Assembly (NCBI RefSeq): GCF_036785885.1
Contig: NC_092312.1
Span: 19,238,001 to 19,302,000 of the forward strand
From: Coffea arabica
Taxonomy: Eukaryota; Streptophyta; Magnoliopsida; Gentianales; Rubiaceae
DNA: 64,000 bases
Reading direction: 5' to 3'
Shown: positions 1-13,151 of the stretch, one piece after another
Layout: every line of letters begins with the position of its first letter
Numbering within the stretch: the first letter of the stretch is position 1
Program-made: the position numbers and the translations under genes
Notes under the pieces: generated by a model
Seen by the model: the letters and a program-made list of their open reading frames with translations, nothing else
Databases searched by the model: none
What the model was told of the DNA's origin: nothing

Positions 1-599
1 AACTTGCACCAACTTTCTTAATTGATTCATCTTGGACCAACCACGTAGGAGGCATTTAAAATAGGACCCGAGAGATGGAGCTACAGTTGGGGGGGGGGGG
101 GGGGGAAGGGGAACTAAAATCTATTAATTACATATGTAAATTTAAACTTTGCCCCCACTCTTTTAGAATATTCTGCATTATTTCCTAACAAAATATTTAT
201 CCGATGTGCTTCTTTATTTGTTACTTTTTTTTCCCTACAAGTCAACCCACTTGAAAACAAATAAATAAATTATTTAATCTCTCACACTCGATCAAAATCA
301 AGCAATAAAGATTCAACTTTATTTTTAAACCAATTTAGAAATTCTTGATAATATATTTTTCCTCCACTAAAATTTTAAAAAAATTCTAGATTAGTTATTT
401 CAAAAGGTTTTTTTAGGCAATTATTTCAAAATTTTGAAAATTACAAAGTTATAAAATAGTATTAGAATATTTGAATATGAAGACACTTCAAGAACAATGG
501 TACAGTGTTTGCATATTTATGGTTATGCTATATCGTTTTGATAGTTTTGTGATCTATATAATTTAACATGTTAAGTTCACCTTCACTAAAATTTATTTT
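1..599. other. AT-rich intergenic DNA with poly-G tract
   Basis: No coding potential is seen here. A homopolymer of about 17 G lies at 89-105. The rest is AT-rich sequence with short A and T runs. I see no terminal repeats or splice-bounded exons. Confidence 0.6.
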
Positions 600-602
600 T
601 GG

Positions 603-872
603 ATAAAATATACTTTATTCCCCTGTGGTTAGCACTTTTTTGCATAATCCTTTTGTGATTTGAAAAACTATATATAACCTTTTCATAATTTGAACTAAAG
701 CGTTAAAGTGACGGAATTTGCATTTCATAATGGAATCAACTAAAATGTCAAAAGTGCTCATCTTTAAAGTTGAAAATTATTAATTAATTATAAGGGGTTA
801 TGTATATATTTTAAAAATCATAAGAAGTTATGTGGTAAAGCACTAAACGATAAAGGGATTATATAGTAAAAT
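603..872. mobile_element. MITE-like remnant with imperfect long inverted ends
   Basis: The left end (AAAATATACTTTATTCCC, from about 606) and the reverse complement of the right end (ending near 871, ATTTTACTATATAATCCC) share a common layout. It continues inward through a 'CATAA..CTT..TGATTT' block and a 'ATATATA.ATAACC' block on each side. This gives about 80 bp of imperfect inverted repeat around a short core. Superfamily and target duplication could not be settled. The call rests on inverted symmetry only. Confidence 0.4.
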
Positions 873-884
873 ACAAAATCATAA

Positions 885-2977
885 GGCACTAAAATGTCAT
901 ACATATTACGTTTATATATTTTGGTCACTTCAACTATTTTAGGCCTCGTGTGGCAAATGAGTTTTTTGAATGTAAATTTTTGGATATTTTGAAATATATA
1001 GTTTACTGTAATTAAAGTTGTTAAAAAACTTGTAGCAGACAAACTTTGCCAAAAATTTATTTGCGAGATAGGCCCTTAGTTTTGAAACAAAGATATTCTC
1101 GATATTTCCTTGGATTCCGTTACGAAGAATTTTTTCCGTCACTTTCATACGTTAGTCCAAACTATGAGAAATTACGTATATATTTTAAAATTACGGGAAG
1201 TTATATAAAAAATTGCGAAACCGTATTTTTAACTCCGCCCTGCACGAGATGACTCAAGCATACAGAAGAAATCTCTCGAGTGTATTAGTATATTCAGTGG
1301 GCAAGGATGGACACGAAACGTCACAAGTCAAAGAATTGTACCTCTGAGCTTTGGGTGTTCAGTTGGCATGATTGATGATGCCTTCTTATTGTCAATAAAA
1401 TTTGGTAAAGGCCAAAAAATCTGACCAATCTTTCTGGATGGTCAGTGTCTTTATGTTTTCAAACATTCTGCGAGTGAATTAGTAAGACTCACAATGATGG
1501 ATTCAGTCGTATGGTGATCATTGTTTAACTGCGTTGTAACTCGGAACATGTTAATTAATAACAACACGTATAGTACCTTAAAAAAAAAACACACACACAC
1601 ACACACACATACTGGCCATTTTACTCAAAGCTGTATGCTAGTATATGAACCTAAAATTACAGTGGCATGCAAAATCTCATTGGGAAGACAATACATATAC
1701 AGGTCAGGAGGCCAAGAAGATTAAACATAATTTATTCTTCTCTAAACCACGTAACAAAGATCACAAGTGCTATTCAATAGGTTTGAAAACTTTTGATGAA
1801 TCTGATCTCAAGTTCATCAGAAATATTTCCAGCCTGAATATAAATAGGACCGACCGTTGATATTGCTAAAGTAAATTCCTATCCCATTATTTATAGCACT
1901 TCATTGGACGAGACAAAATATTATCTTGTTTGCTTTAATGAAATCCAACCCCAGTGCATGAAAAAGATAATTGGCATCAGGGAGAAATTTGGACGGACGA
2001 CGCCGTGTCATGAATAGTGCTCCAATTTCGTTCATCCGCCCCATCCCCAAACCCTCAAACCATGGATAAGTGATTAACTGAGGGATAGATGTTCACACTT
2101 CGGAAAAAAATAGAATAACCGGCGGATCTAATTTAGATCGGCGATCGGATGTCGGTAAAATGGAATTCGAGAAAATTGAATAATATCCAACCTTAAATTT
2201 TGATAAAAAAAATTAAAATTTGGTAAAAAAAAAAAAATTGGAAATGGATATTGAAATTCGATTCTCGAATTCTCAATTAGTGACCAAATTATCTAATTTT
2301 GTATTTTAATTAAATATTTTAGATATTTCATGCCTACTGATATATAATATTACATATTAATATATTAATCTATTAGTCAAAATGTTATAAGTTATAATTT
2401 ATACTTATAAACAAATATGTGACCTTTTTAATTAACATGTTAATAACTTTTATATTGTTAATTACATATCAAATATACTTAACTAATCTCTATTAGAAAA
2501 CCAATCTAAACCTTCGCATATTTTACCGAAATACCGATTCTTCGGGCGAAATCCAACTACCAATATCCAATTATCCAAATAAAAAGTTTAGACTTTAGAC
2601 GGTGATTGAATATTGATCTTTTAAAAAAAAAAAAAAAAAAAACCGAACCGTTGAGCGGCCGATGAACATCCTACTAACGCGGGGGGGAGAACAAAGAAAT
2701 TTGAGCACCTACAGATCTCCTTACTCAAGGATAATTTCGTCTTTTCATTAAAAAAGAGCTCGTTCTGCCGATTAAAGAATTGCAGCTTTCAACTAATTTC
2801 CGTATGGCAAAAACTTGGATGAAGCCGGTGCAAAATCCAACTAGTAGACCTGATGGTGTCTATTAGCCACGTGGAAAGAGGAGGTAACTCTTGAGACTGA
2901 GAGAGGGCTCGCTGTCCATCGCTATCAAAGCGGATCCCAACTTTTCGCCTAGACTACCCACCTCAATACTTCAGGAA
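885..2977. other. Intergenic, no gene recognised
   Basis: AT-rich sequence with a (CA)n microsatellite at 1590-1609 and several A-runs (2227-2238, 2625-2641). The short open frames here are not bounded by credible splice sites and resemble no family I know. Sequence around 1050-1230 has the same 'ACGTATATATTTTAAAATTACGGGAAGTTAT' style of words as the MITE-like remnant at 603-872, so it may be another decayed copy (longest run cited is from 1176 on). Confidence 0.5.
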
Positions 2978-3879
2978 CTAGTGTCTTCACCCGTGCTATG
3001 CACGGGTTATATTTCAAATCAAAATAATATTTTATATATTTATATATTGTGTTACAACATAATAAATATATATAGAATAAAAATTTTAAAGAAGTGTATG
3101 CTTAATATCTTGAAAAAAAATTGTAATCTATAATTATTTACATAATAAAAGAATTGTTAACGCATTTAAGGAGAGAGTTAGGTCGGGTGGTAAGGTGAAA
3201 AGAGTTTTCTAAAAAAGTCAATTTATCAATATCCAACAAAATATATTACTATGTTATACCCATATATCAAAACTTATAATACAAAAAAATAAATTATAAC
3301 CAATTTATTTTCTTCCATTTTTAGAAAAAAAAAAGAAGATCTTACTCCTATCCTGTGCCCCTAAATTTGTTGAATGTATTTCGATTAGCATTTTTCATAA
3401 CCTTTAACGTATATTTTAAAGAAAATTCTCCGTACTATGTGTTTTTAGTGTTCTTAAAATTATTAAAAATCACTATCATTTCTCTCTTTTCTTATACGCC
3501 AGTTAGTCATCAAATGTCTCCTACGACTTTCATACCTTTTATCATGGTACCACCCTTTTTATTATTATTTTTTTTGTCATCTCTGCCATATTCCTGCAAT
3601 CCCCTTTCTTCTTCTCTCCCTTCTCCGCCCATCATTGTAATCCATATTTTTTCTTCAACCTTTCCTGCTACTTTTTAACACCTCACCATTTTCTTCCCTC
3701 GCTCCTCCCCCTATACTTAACATATAAATTTATATCCCTACGATCCAATATATTTAACTTAACCCATCATAATAAAAATATAAAATTGAAAATTAATTAC
3801 AATGGTTGCAATTATTAGTATCTAAAAATGGAAATGAAAAACTGACAATATCTATAATATCCTCAAGTACTACAATCAA

Positions 3880-3945
<66 letters not shown>

Positions 3946-4925
3946 TTAACATAGCAAATACATATTTATATATGAAGACAGCAATAAGAAAACATAAAAT
4001 AATTAATGATATCAAAAGTTATCATTAGTGTTTGGGTTTTACAATCTTATTATATATATATATATATATTAACATAGCAAATACATATTTATATATGAAG
4101 ACAGCAATAAGAATACATAAAATAATTAATGATATCAAAAGTTATCATTAGTGTTTGGGTTTTACACTCTTATTCAAATCTAATGTTAAATTACAAATTA
4201 AGTAGTATTTTAAGGTTGAATGTTCTACATCTTTCTCTTAAACTATAATATTACTTTTTTTAAAAATTTTTTGGTAGAACTGGTGTTGTTATTATCATTA
4301 TTTTTTTTTATCAAAAATGAATATTTCAAAAAAAAATTTCACATTAAAAGGCTAGTAGTACTTTGTTTTTTATTTAGTGATTTCATAAATTGGATTTCAT
4401 GAATGGCACCATTCTTGATTTTTTAAATTCATGACATTATTTCCTTTTTGTTTTCTATTTAATTTTGTCTTTTTACTTAGGATTACTAAGTTTAATGATA
4501 AAATGTTATCATTTACTTTTTTACTTTTACTAAGTTTGGCAATATTTTTTTTTATTTACCCTTCCAGTAATAAACTTCAAACCAAATTCTTATATAAGCG
4601 GAGCCACTACTTTTTTAAATTAGAAAGACATGAGAGCCACTTCTTTCTTAAGAAAATGTTATTTGCACTCAATTTTTTTATTATTTGCAATTCTACCATT
4701 TGTTTTATCATATAGTCTAATTAATAAAAATTATATGATCAAAATGATTATTGAAGTGTGAATAACAAAAATGGAGTGTAAATAATCTTACTTATTTAAA
4801 TTAATAAGAAAGCATGAATGGATGTTATATTTGTTATATTTTCTTATGGTCTTATAGAAGTTTTAATTATTGTAGAATCATAAATAACGCAAGACAATCG
4901 GAAACGTGATGGGTTGAAGTTCAAA
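2978..4925 (-). repeat. Helitron tandem unit, downstream copy
   Basis: This ~1.95-kb segment is repeated at 4936-6716 in the same orientation with scattered substitutions. Both begin on the plus strand with CTAG plus the hairpin and end at 'GGGTTGAAGTTCAA'. This copy is longer because it holds a (AT)n microsatellite (3893-3942) and an internal duplication: the block with 'AACATAGCAAATACATATTT' occurs at about 3949 and again at about 4071. It lacks the Helitron 5' end. Confidence 0.8.
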
Positions 4926-4935
4926 TATGATAACG

Positions 4936-6716
4936 CTAGTATTTTGACCCGTGCTATGCACGGGGTTATATTTCAAATAAAAATAATATTTTATATATTT
5001 ATATATTGTGGTACAAAATAATAAATATATATATAGACTAAAAATTTTAAAGAATATACTTAATATCTTGAAAAAAAATTTAATATATAATGATTTACAT
5101 GATAAAAGAATTGTTAACGCATTTAAGGAGAGGGTTAAGTTGGGTGGTAAGGTGAGAAGAGTTTTCTAAAAAAAAAAGTCAATTTATCAATATCCGACAA
5201 AACATATTATGTTATACTCATATATCAAAACTTATAATATAAAAAAATAAATTATAACCAATTTATTTTCTTCCATTTTTAGAAAAAATATCTTTCTCCT
5301 ATCTTGTGCCCCTAAAATTGTTGACTGCATTTAGATTAGCATTTTTCATAAATTTTAATGTATATTTTTAAACAAATTCTCCATAATATGTGTTTTTAGC
5401 GTTATCAAAATTATTAAAAATCACCATCATTTTTCTCTTCTCTTATACGCCAGCTAGTCATCAAATGTCTCCTACGATTTTCATATTTTCTATCATGTTA
5501 CCACCCTCTCTATTATTATTATTATTTTTTGTCATCTTTGTCGTATCCCTACAGTCCCCTTTCTTCTTCTCTCCCTTCTCTGCCCATCCTTGTAACCCAT
5601 ATTTCTTCTTCAACTTTTCATGCTACTTTTCAACATCTCACAATTTTCTTCCCTCGCTCCTCCCCCTATATCTAACCGCTAAATTCATATTCCTGCGACC
5701 CAATATATTTAACTTTACCTATTATAATGAAAATATAAAATTGAACATCAATTACAATGGTTGCAATTATTAGTATCTAAAAATGGAAATGAAAAACTGA
5801 TAATATCTATAATATCCTAAAGTACTACAATCAATATATATATATATATTAACATAGCAAATTCATATTTACATATGAAGAAAGCAATAAGAATACATAA
5901 AATAATTAATGATACCACAAGTTATCCTTAGTGTTTGGATTTTGCACTTTTATTCAAATCTATTGTCAAATTTGGGCCAGATATATACAAATTAAGTAGT
6001 ATTTTAGAGTTGAATGTTCTATATCTTTCTCTTAAATTAAAATATTACTTTTTTAAAAAAAATTTTGGTAGAATTGGTGTTGTTATTATCATTATTTTTT
6101 TATCAAAAATGAATATTTTAAAAAAAATTTCACGTTAAAAGGCTAGTGGTACTTTGTTTTTTATTTAGTAATTTCATAATTTAGATTTCATGAATGGTAC
6201 CATTCTTGATTTTTTAAATCCACGACGTTATTTCCTTTTTGTTTTCTATTTAATTTTGCCCTTTTACTTAGGAATGCTAAGTTTAAAGATAAAATATTAT
6301 CATTTACTTTTTTACTTTTACTAAATTTGGCAATATTTTCTTTTTATTTACCCTCCCACTAATAAACTTCAAACCAAATTCTTATATAAGCGGAGCTACA
6401 ACTTTTTTAAATTAGAAAGGCACTGGAGCCACTTCTTACTTAAGAAAATGTTATTTGCACTCAATTTTTTATTATTTGCAATTCCATCATTTGTTTTATC
6501 ATATAGTCTAATTATTGAAACTTATATGATCAAAATGATTATTGGAGTGTGAATAACAAAATTGGAGTGTAAATAATCTTACTTATTTAAATTAATAAGA
6601 AAGCATGAATGGATGTTATATTTGTTATCTTTTCTTATGGTTTTATGGAAGTTTTAATTGTTGTAAAATTATAAATAACACAAGGCAATCGGAAACGCGA
6701 TGGGTTGAAGTTCAAC
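4936..6716 (-). repeat. Helitron tandem unit, upstream copy
   Basis: This is the second copy of the ~1.8-kb unit. It has its own 3' hairpin (CCCCGTGCATAGCACGGG on the minus strand) and CTAG at 4939-4936. Unlike the outer end, CTAG is followed by C rather than T, so it is probably not a clean independent insertion. Together with 6717-7148 it would make a complete short Helitron of about 2.2 kb. Confidence 0.78.
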
Positions 6717-7148
6717 ACCCCCTTAACTTTATATTTAGCTGCACTTTACCCTTCAACTTTACATTTAGTTGCACATTTGTGATTTTTTTGAAACGTGATT
6801 GTAATTTGCAAAACTCATTTGTAGGGGTGGTTATAGGGTTAGTTTGGGGATAAATATTTTTTAATTATAAAAGTGTAACATTGTATTAAAATAGCATACG
6901 AATAAGCATTTGTCTTTAATTAAGGAGTAAAAAAGATTTAAAGTATAAATAAGAAAGTATAAACAGTTTATGAAGTAAATAGTGGAAATGTTTTAATTTT
7001 AAATTTGATTGGTGATAGGGTTAGTTATAACCCACTACTTTTTATGTATTAAAATAAATACAAAAATCTAGAAAAAAGAATGAGAAGTTTAGAAGCCATT
7101 GAGAGGGTCTCTGATAAAAACCCCTTCCTCAATACATATAGATATAGA

Positions 7149-8148
7149 TAGTTGGTCATCAGGAGGGTTTTTAAACTCTCTTTGGTACAAGTCAAGGATC
7201 GAATTCATTTGGCTTGCATTTTAATCTAGGATTTTTTAAAAATTTTATCAATGGGTGCAAAGGCACTCGTCTGATTTGGTGACGATTTAGTTCTCTCCGG
7301 TTCTCCATTCACTCCTTTGAGTCCATCTATTCCCTTTAGTATAGAATAACATTTATTGTGTCCAGAAAAAAAACCTATGTATATTTTACATTCGTCTGGT
7401 CTGGTGACGGTTCAGTCCACTCTAACTTCCCATTCACCCCATTGAATTCACTCATTCTTTTTAGTATAGAGTAGAAGTAGGTGTAGAATAACATTTATTG
7501 TGTCTGAAAAAAAAACCTATGTATACCTTTTCCGCTAGGGAGCCAAGCTGCCAAAAAAAAAAAAAAATCAGTGGTCCTTGTGTTCCATTAGAATCTCAAC
7601 ACCATCAAGGATCCAATATGTTATCCGTCACTGCTCGTGCTGTCACTGAAATGATCGCTTTTACTTGTATCACTCCTTAAATCATTTTTGAATAAGTTTG
7701 AATCTTGTTCTCAAGAGGGAGCAAAAATAAATTTGAGATTTTGCAAGGTTTGAGAGTTTTCTTAAGGAGGAATTAATCTCGTTCGAGAGTTAAGTTATAA
7801 AAAATAAGTATTAGCTTTTGTATTAATCCAATTTCGTAGAAGTCACCAAACTTTTTGTATTAATCCAATTTCGTATTAATCTTTTTGTATTAGCTTTTGT
7901 ATTAATCCAATAAGTTGTTTAGATAGAATATTATTTGAAATAATTACTGTAATACTTTTTGTGATGTGATGTATGTGAGATAAAAAGATAATTGAAAATA
8001 TAAATATATGAGTTAAAAAATGTGTTTATGATGTAAACGAAATATTATTTGAGATATTTTTGTTATCCAAACACTGTTTTCCAATCTTAGAGGAAGCCAT
8101 TTGAACTTTGAAGGGTGCACTTTTGCGAAGGTCAATACACAAAACCGA
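7149..8148. other. Intergenic with a local tandem duplication
   Basis: No gene is recognised. A diverged tandem duplication of about 140 bp is visible: the phrase 'AACATTTATTGTGTC' with an A-run and 'CCTATGTATA' occurs near 7348 and again near 7489, each preceded by related 'CTCATTC..TTTAGTATAGA' text. The end of this stretch is the left flank of the LTR retrotransposon and carries its target duplication at 8144-8148. Confidence 0.5.
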
Positions 8149-8469
8149 TGTCAGGAACTTAAGTGTAATTGTTTATATCTGAGCTACGATTGGGAATTAA
8201 GTTGGGAAATGAGCTGAAGATTGCAGAGAGGAAGAGAATCAGAGAGAATGGGGAAGAAACAGAATTTAGGAAGAGAAATTGAAATACATCTTATTACCAA
8301 AAAACAAAGTCTGTATCTCTCATGCGTGGGCCCCCTACTTATAACAAACTTAACAACCTGCAATTGCTAAGTAACTACTTTAACTAACTACTAACCCAAA
8401 CGACATCGTTTTGGCCTTTCATTGAAATATACCCAATTAATCTCAATTCAACAATTTCATATCCTGACA
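8149..8469 (-). repeat. 3' LTR of the gypsy element
   Basis: 321 bp, begins TGTCAGGA and ends TCCTGACA. It differs from the partner LTR at about three positions (for example near 8292, 8299 and 8414). It contains the transcript end of the minus-strand element. Confidence 0.95.
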
Positions 8470-8498
8470 ATTTCCGCCTCTTAAGATCAGACTTGTCC

Positions 8499-11400
8499 TC
8501 AAGTCTGGAACGTGGGAAACTGGTGCTCAATGAAGGACTTGTCCTCCCATGATGCTTCCTCATAATCCAGTTGATCCCATTTGATCAACAACTGTATAAC
8601 AGGTTGGTCTCCCCGCATAATGGCCCTCCTCTTCAGGATGACTTCTGGTTGTAGAGGGCATTGATCCTGAGTGTCAAACTCTGGAAGTTTGGTGGAGCTG
8701 TTCTGCAATGGCCCCAACTTCTTTTTGAGTAATGACACATGAAACACAGGGTACAGTTTAGTGCCTGCAGGTAGTTTAAGTTTATAGGCCACAGACCCAA
8801 TCTTCTCTTCCACTTGAAAGGGACCAAAAAATTTAGCAGATAACTTGAGACATTTCCTGACCGCAATAGTTTGTTGTCTGTATGGCTGCAACTTCAGAAA
8901 CACCCAGTCTCCCACAGCAAATTCCCTTTCAGTTCTGTGTTGATCAGCAAAATACTTCATTCTCTGTTGAGCTTTGACTAAGTTATCCTTAATGCAGTTG
9001 GCAATTCTGGTCCTTTCCTGGATCATGTCAGCAGCTGCTGGCACTACTGACTCTAAGTAAGGACCCAGGGACAGGGGTACTGGTTTGTATCCAAACAGGG
9101 CCTCAAAGGGAGTCATTTCAAGACTGGAATGGTAAGTAGAGTTGTACCACCACTCAGCCATTGCCACCCACTTACTCCACTGGAAAGGCATTTCCCCAGT
9201 CATGCATCTGAGATAATTTTCCACGCACTGGTTGAGTCGCTCGCTTTGTCCATCAGACTGGGGATGGTAGGATGAAGTATAATGCAGTTCAGTTCCCATT
9301 ACCTTGAACAGCTCTCTCCAGAACCCACTAGTGAAAATCCTATCCCTGTCAGTAATAATGGATTCTGGCAGACCATGCATCCTGTAGATGTTGTCTAGGA
9401 AGGCTTGAGCTACTGTCTTGGCTGTGAAAGGATGAGTGAGCAGAATGAAGTGGCCAAACTTGGTGAATCTGTCAATGACTACCAATATGGTATCAAAACC
9501 CTGAGATTTTGGCAGTTTTTCAATAAAATCCATGGATATGTGAGACCAAGCTTGTTTAGGAATGGTAATTGGTTGCAGTAGTCCAGGGTAAGGAACATGC
9601 TCAGACTTATTTCTCTGGCAGACTTCACAGTTCCTTATGAATGACACTATTTCTTCCTTCATTCCTGGCCAGTAAAACAGGCTCTTTACCTTCTGCCAAC
9701 AATTCCTTTGACCAGAGTGGCCCTCTAATGCTGAGGCATGTAGGACCCTAATGACCTTGTTCCTGGTCTCATTGGCACTACCAACAAAAATCTTACCTTG
9801 ATGTCTAAGTACTCCATCAACCCAAGTGTAGTCAGAATGTGAGGTGGAATCCAACAGTAACTGAGCTATGATATCTTGGCACTGAGTGTCACCCTCATAG
9901 CTCCTCTGCAGTTCCTCAATCCACCCAGGACTAACAGTAGTGATGGCTAGACAGGAACTAAGTGGAAGGTGGTGAACATCATCAGGTCGCCTGGATAGTG
10001 CATCTGCTACTTGATTCTCAGCACCCTTCTTGTATTGTATCTCATAGTCCAATCCCATTAGCTTGGTCATCCATTTGTGTTGAAGGACAGTGTTCAGCTT
10101 CTGATCCAGCAGGTACTTCAATGACTGATGATCCGTGCGGATGATGAAATGATTTCCAACCAAGTAGTGCATCCATTTGGTAACTGCCATCACCAGAGCA
10201 AGCAATTCTTTCTCATAAACTGATAGGCCCAGGTTCCTTGTGGATAGTGCCTTGCTCAGGAAGGCTATGGGATGTCTTTCCTGCATCAGAACTGCTCCAA
10301 TGCCCCCTCCACTGGCATCTGTCTCTATCACAAAAGCCTGCTTAAAATCTGGTAATTTAAGAACAGGAGCTGAACACATGAGTTGCTTCAAGAGATCAAA
10401 TGCAGCCTGTGCCTGTGTGTTCCACTTAAAATTGTCCTTTCTAAGAAACTCAGTCAGTGGCTTGCATACAAGTCCATATTGTTTAATGAACCTCCTATAA
10501 TAGCCAGTAAGTCCCAAAAAGCCTCTCAGTTCCTTGACAGATCTTGGTATTGGCCATTGTGAAATGCTATGGACCTTGGAGTCATCCATACTAACCCCCT
10601 GATCAGTGATAGTGTGCCCCAGGTAGTCCACTTGTTTCTGAGCAAACGCACACTTGGATTTCTTCACATAGAGTTGATGCTCTCTCAGCAGGTCCAGTAC
10701 AATCCTTAGATGTTGAACATGATCTTCCAGTGTGTGGCTATATATCAAAATATCATCAAAGAAGACTAAAATAAATTTCCTCAGGTAAGGTTGAAATACC
10801 TGATTCATGAGTGACTGAAAGGTTGCAGGGGCATTTGTGAGCCCAAAAGGCATTACCAAGAATTCAAAATAGCCACAGTGAGTTTGGAAGGCTGTTTTAA
10901 AGGTGTCCTGTGGTTTCACTCTGATTTGGTGATAGCCTGCAGTCAAATCTAACTTGGTTTTGAACACAGCTCCTGATAACTCATCCAACAGTTCATCTAC
11001 ATTGGGTATTGAAAATCTGTCTTTAATAGTGATCTCATTCAGCTTCCTGTAGTCCACACAAAACCTCCAGGTGCCTTCCTTCTTCTTGACTAGTAGTACA
11101 GGGGAGGCAAAGGGGCTGTTACTGTGTTTCACAATACCTTTCTGCAGCATTTCAGTAACCTGTCTCTCTATCTCCTCCTTGTGACAGTGAGGATATCTGT
11201 AAGGTTTAAGTTTGAATGGCTGAGCCTCCTGTTTGAGAGGAATCTCATGGTCCACGCTCCTACTTGGGGGTAATGAGCTAGGAGTCTGGAAGACATCCTT
11301 ATAGTCCTGTAGCAGGGCCTCTACCTCTTGAGGTGTGGATTCTGACTTCCCTTGTCTGTCTTTTTCCTGTTGGCCACACATAGCCATACACATCTGTTTC

Positions 11401-13082
11401 TTGTATTCTATAAATGTTCTTAAGTCCTTGCCCCTGATCAAATCCATGTCACAGTTATCGGCTTGGTCATGTAGATGGATTTCATCTCCTTCATGGTGCA
11501 GGGATATCCTGAGTTGTTGGAAGTCGAATGTGATGGGACTGAAGTGTGTCATCCAGTCCATTCCAAGGATGATGTCCCAACCCCCCAGTTCCATTACCTT
11601 GAGGTTATACCTGAAGTTGTGTTGATTAATCCTCCACTGCACCCCATTGCATATTGCATTGCTGGTGACACATGATCCATTCCCCATTATGACAGAGAAT
11701 GGTTGATCCACCCACTGATAGCCTATGTCCATCCCAATTACAAGCTCACTGCTAATGTAGCTGTCTGAGCTCCCAGTGTCCACCAATATCAGTACTTCCT
11801 CCCCATCCAAGATTCCAGAGAGTGTAATAGTTTTTCTCTTAAGAGCCTCAGATAAAGCATGCAGTGACACTTCCATGGCCTGTCCAGGATTCCCAGTCTG
11901 TTCATCTTGTTCTCCAAGGGCATCCTCAAATGCAGAATCCTCCTCCTCTTCCAGTGTCATACAATTTGAGTGACCCACTCTACACTGATGTCCCATTCCA
12001 TACTTCTCTCCGCACCTGAAACACAATCCATTACTCCTCCTATACTGCAACTCCTGAGCAGACAACTTTGCTGGTTCCTTAGTATCCCCTGGTGAACTCC
12101 TAAACTTAGTGTGCTTAAAATTGCTAGTGGCAGGGACCTTGTAAGAATTTGTTCCAACAGAAGTGTTAGCACTTCTGGTTATGCCAAATTTGTTTTCTCC
12201 CATTGGCCTGGTGTTTTCCTTGGAGCTTTTATTCTGGATTCTTATGACTTGCTCTTGCCATTGAGATAGCTCGAAGGCTTCAAATAGTGTGGCAGGTTTC
12301 AGCATCCTGACCACAGGCTTAATTTCTTTCTTAAGTCCACTTATGAAACTGGAAATAAAGTAGTTTTCATCCAGGTTTCTATTTTTGATCATCATCAAAG
12401 GCTTCAGCTCCTCAAATCTCTCCTGATAGTCCTCGATACTGCCTACTTGTTGCAGTTTATTGAATTCTTCCACTATATCCTTACACGATCTATCATTAAA
12501 CCTCCTACATAACAGATCTTCAAATTCCTCCCATCCTAATCTAGGCTTTTCAATTTTTACACCTTGGAACCATTTGTCAGCCTTGCCATCCAGATACATT
12601 TCAATGATTTCAATTTTATGCTCGTGTGAAACTTGATAATTCAAAAAGTATTTATTACATTTCCTCAGCCAATCCCTAGGATGTTCTCCAGAAAATAGCT
12701 GTAAATCAATTTTAGGAGGATTTGGAATCTGAAACTTACTCCAGTCCCTCTTGAAGAGTTTCTGAGCTTCGCCTTCAGGTTGTATCCTGCAGTGAGCTGG
12801 TGGAGTTGGTAACAGTGGCGTCTGATCTACTGGCAATCTTCCATCCCCTTCAGTAGTCTTCTCCTTCATAGGAGTCCTTAGCAAAAGATTGTTCAGCTTT
12901 TGCTCCAAAATTTTGAGAAAATTTTGCTCCATACCTGATAATAGGCCTTCCATCCGTTTGCTACTCTCCTCCAGTTCCTGTTTCAATTCCTTTTTAATTT
13001 GCTGCTGCTCCGACTGTGATGTATGGAGAGATTCTACCAATTCCTGCAGCTTGATTTCTTATTTCTTAACTTGCTCCTCCAT
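8499..13082 (-). CDS. Ty3/gypsy gag-pol polyprotein with early stop
   Basis: One long frame encodes about 1513 residues after an early stop. Numbered from codon 13040, it contains: a retrotransposon gag domain (~110-260); a CCHC zinc knuckle (C340, C343, H351 region, C353); an aspartic protease with DTGSS (421-425); reverse transcriptase (~600-800) with the catalytic FFDD box at 760-763; and RNase H (~900-1015) with D908, E943 and D970 region motifs. Next is integrase with an HHCC zinc site (H1101, H1108, C1138, C1141) and a D1171, D1231, E1267 triad (DX35E spacing), then a chromodomain-like C terminus (~1455-1513). The likely start ATG at 13082 is followed by TAA at codon 8 (13061-13059). 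The first codon of the open stretch, 13040, is TTG, so the native start is interrupted. The rest is uninterrupted. Translation may restart downstream, or this copy may depend on others. Confidence 0.93.
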
Positions 13083-13136
13083 GACCGGAATCTAGTGCCT
13101 TCTGCCATTGCTAATGGTAATTTCCAAGGATCTCTT

Positions 13137-13148
13137 GCTCTGATACCA
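13137..13148 (-). promoter_or_regulatory. Primer binding site, tRNA-iMet type
   Basis: TGGTATCAGAGC on the minus strand lies three bases inside the 5' LTR. It is the standard sequence complementary to the 3' end of plant initiator methionine tRNA, used to prime minus-strand DNA synthesis. Confidence 0.9.
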
Positions 13149-13151
13149 ATT

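Larger units (their letters stand above)
2978..7148 (-). mobile_element. Composite non-autonomous Helitron
   Basis: On the minus strand the element starts with TC at 7148 (TCTATATCTATATG), preceded by A. It ends with CTAG at 2981-2978, followed by T, which is the A|T insertion rule of Helitrons. Eleven bases before the end is a palindrome, CCCGTGCATAGCACGGG, the typical 3' hairpin. A second hairpin plus CTAG lies inside at 4936-4962. The last ~1.8-1.95 kb before each 3' end are copies of each other (2978-4925 and 4936-6716), so the element carries one 5' end and two 3' ends. No Rep/helicase coding is visible, so it must depend on another element for movement. The interior is AT-rich with (AT)n at 3893-3942. 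Confidence 0.78.

Noticed and set aside
3355-3678. Plus-strand 107-codon frame, and its partner of 127 codons at 5390-5773
   Set aside because: Low-complexity Phe/Leu/Ser frames in the duplicated Helitron interior. The copies differ by frameshifts, so they are not under coding constraint.
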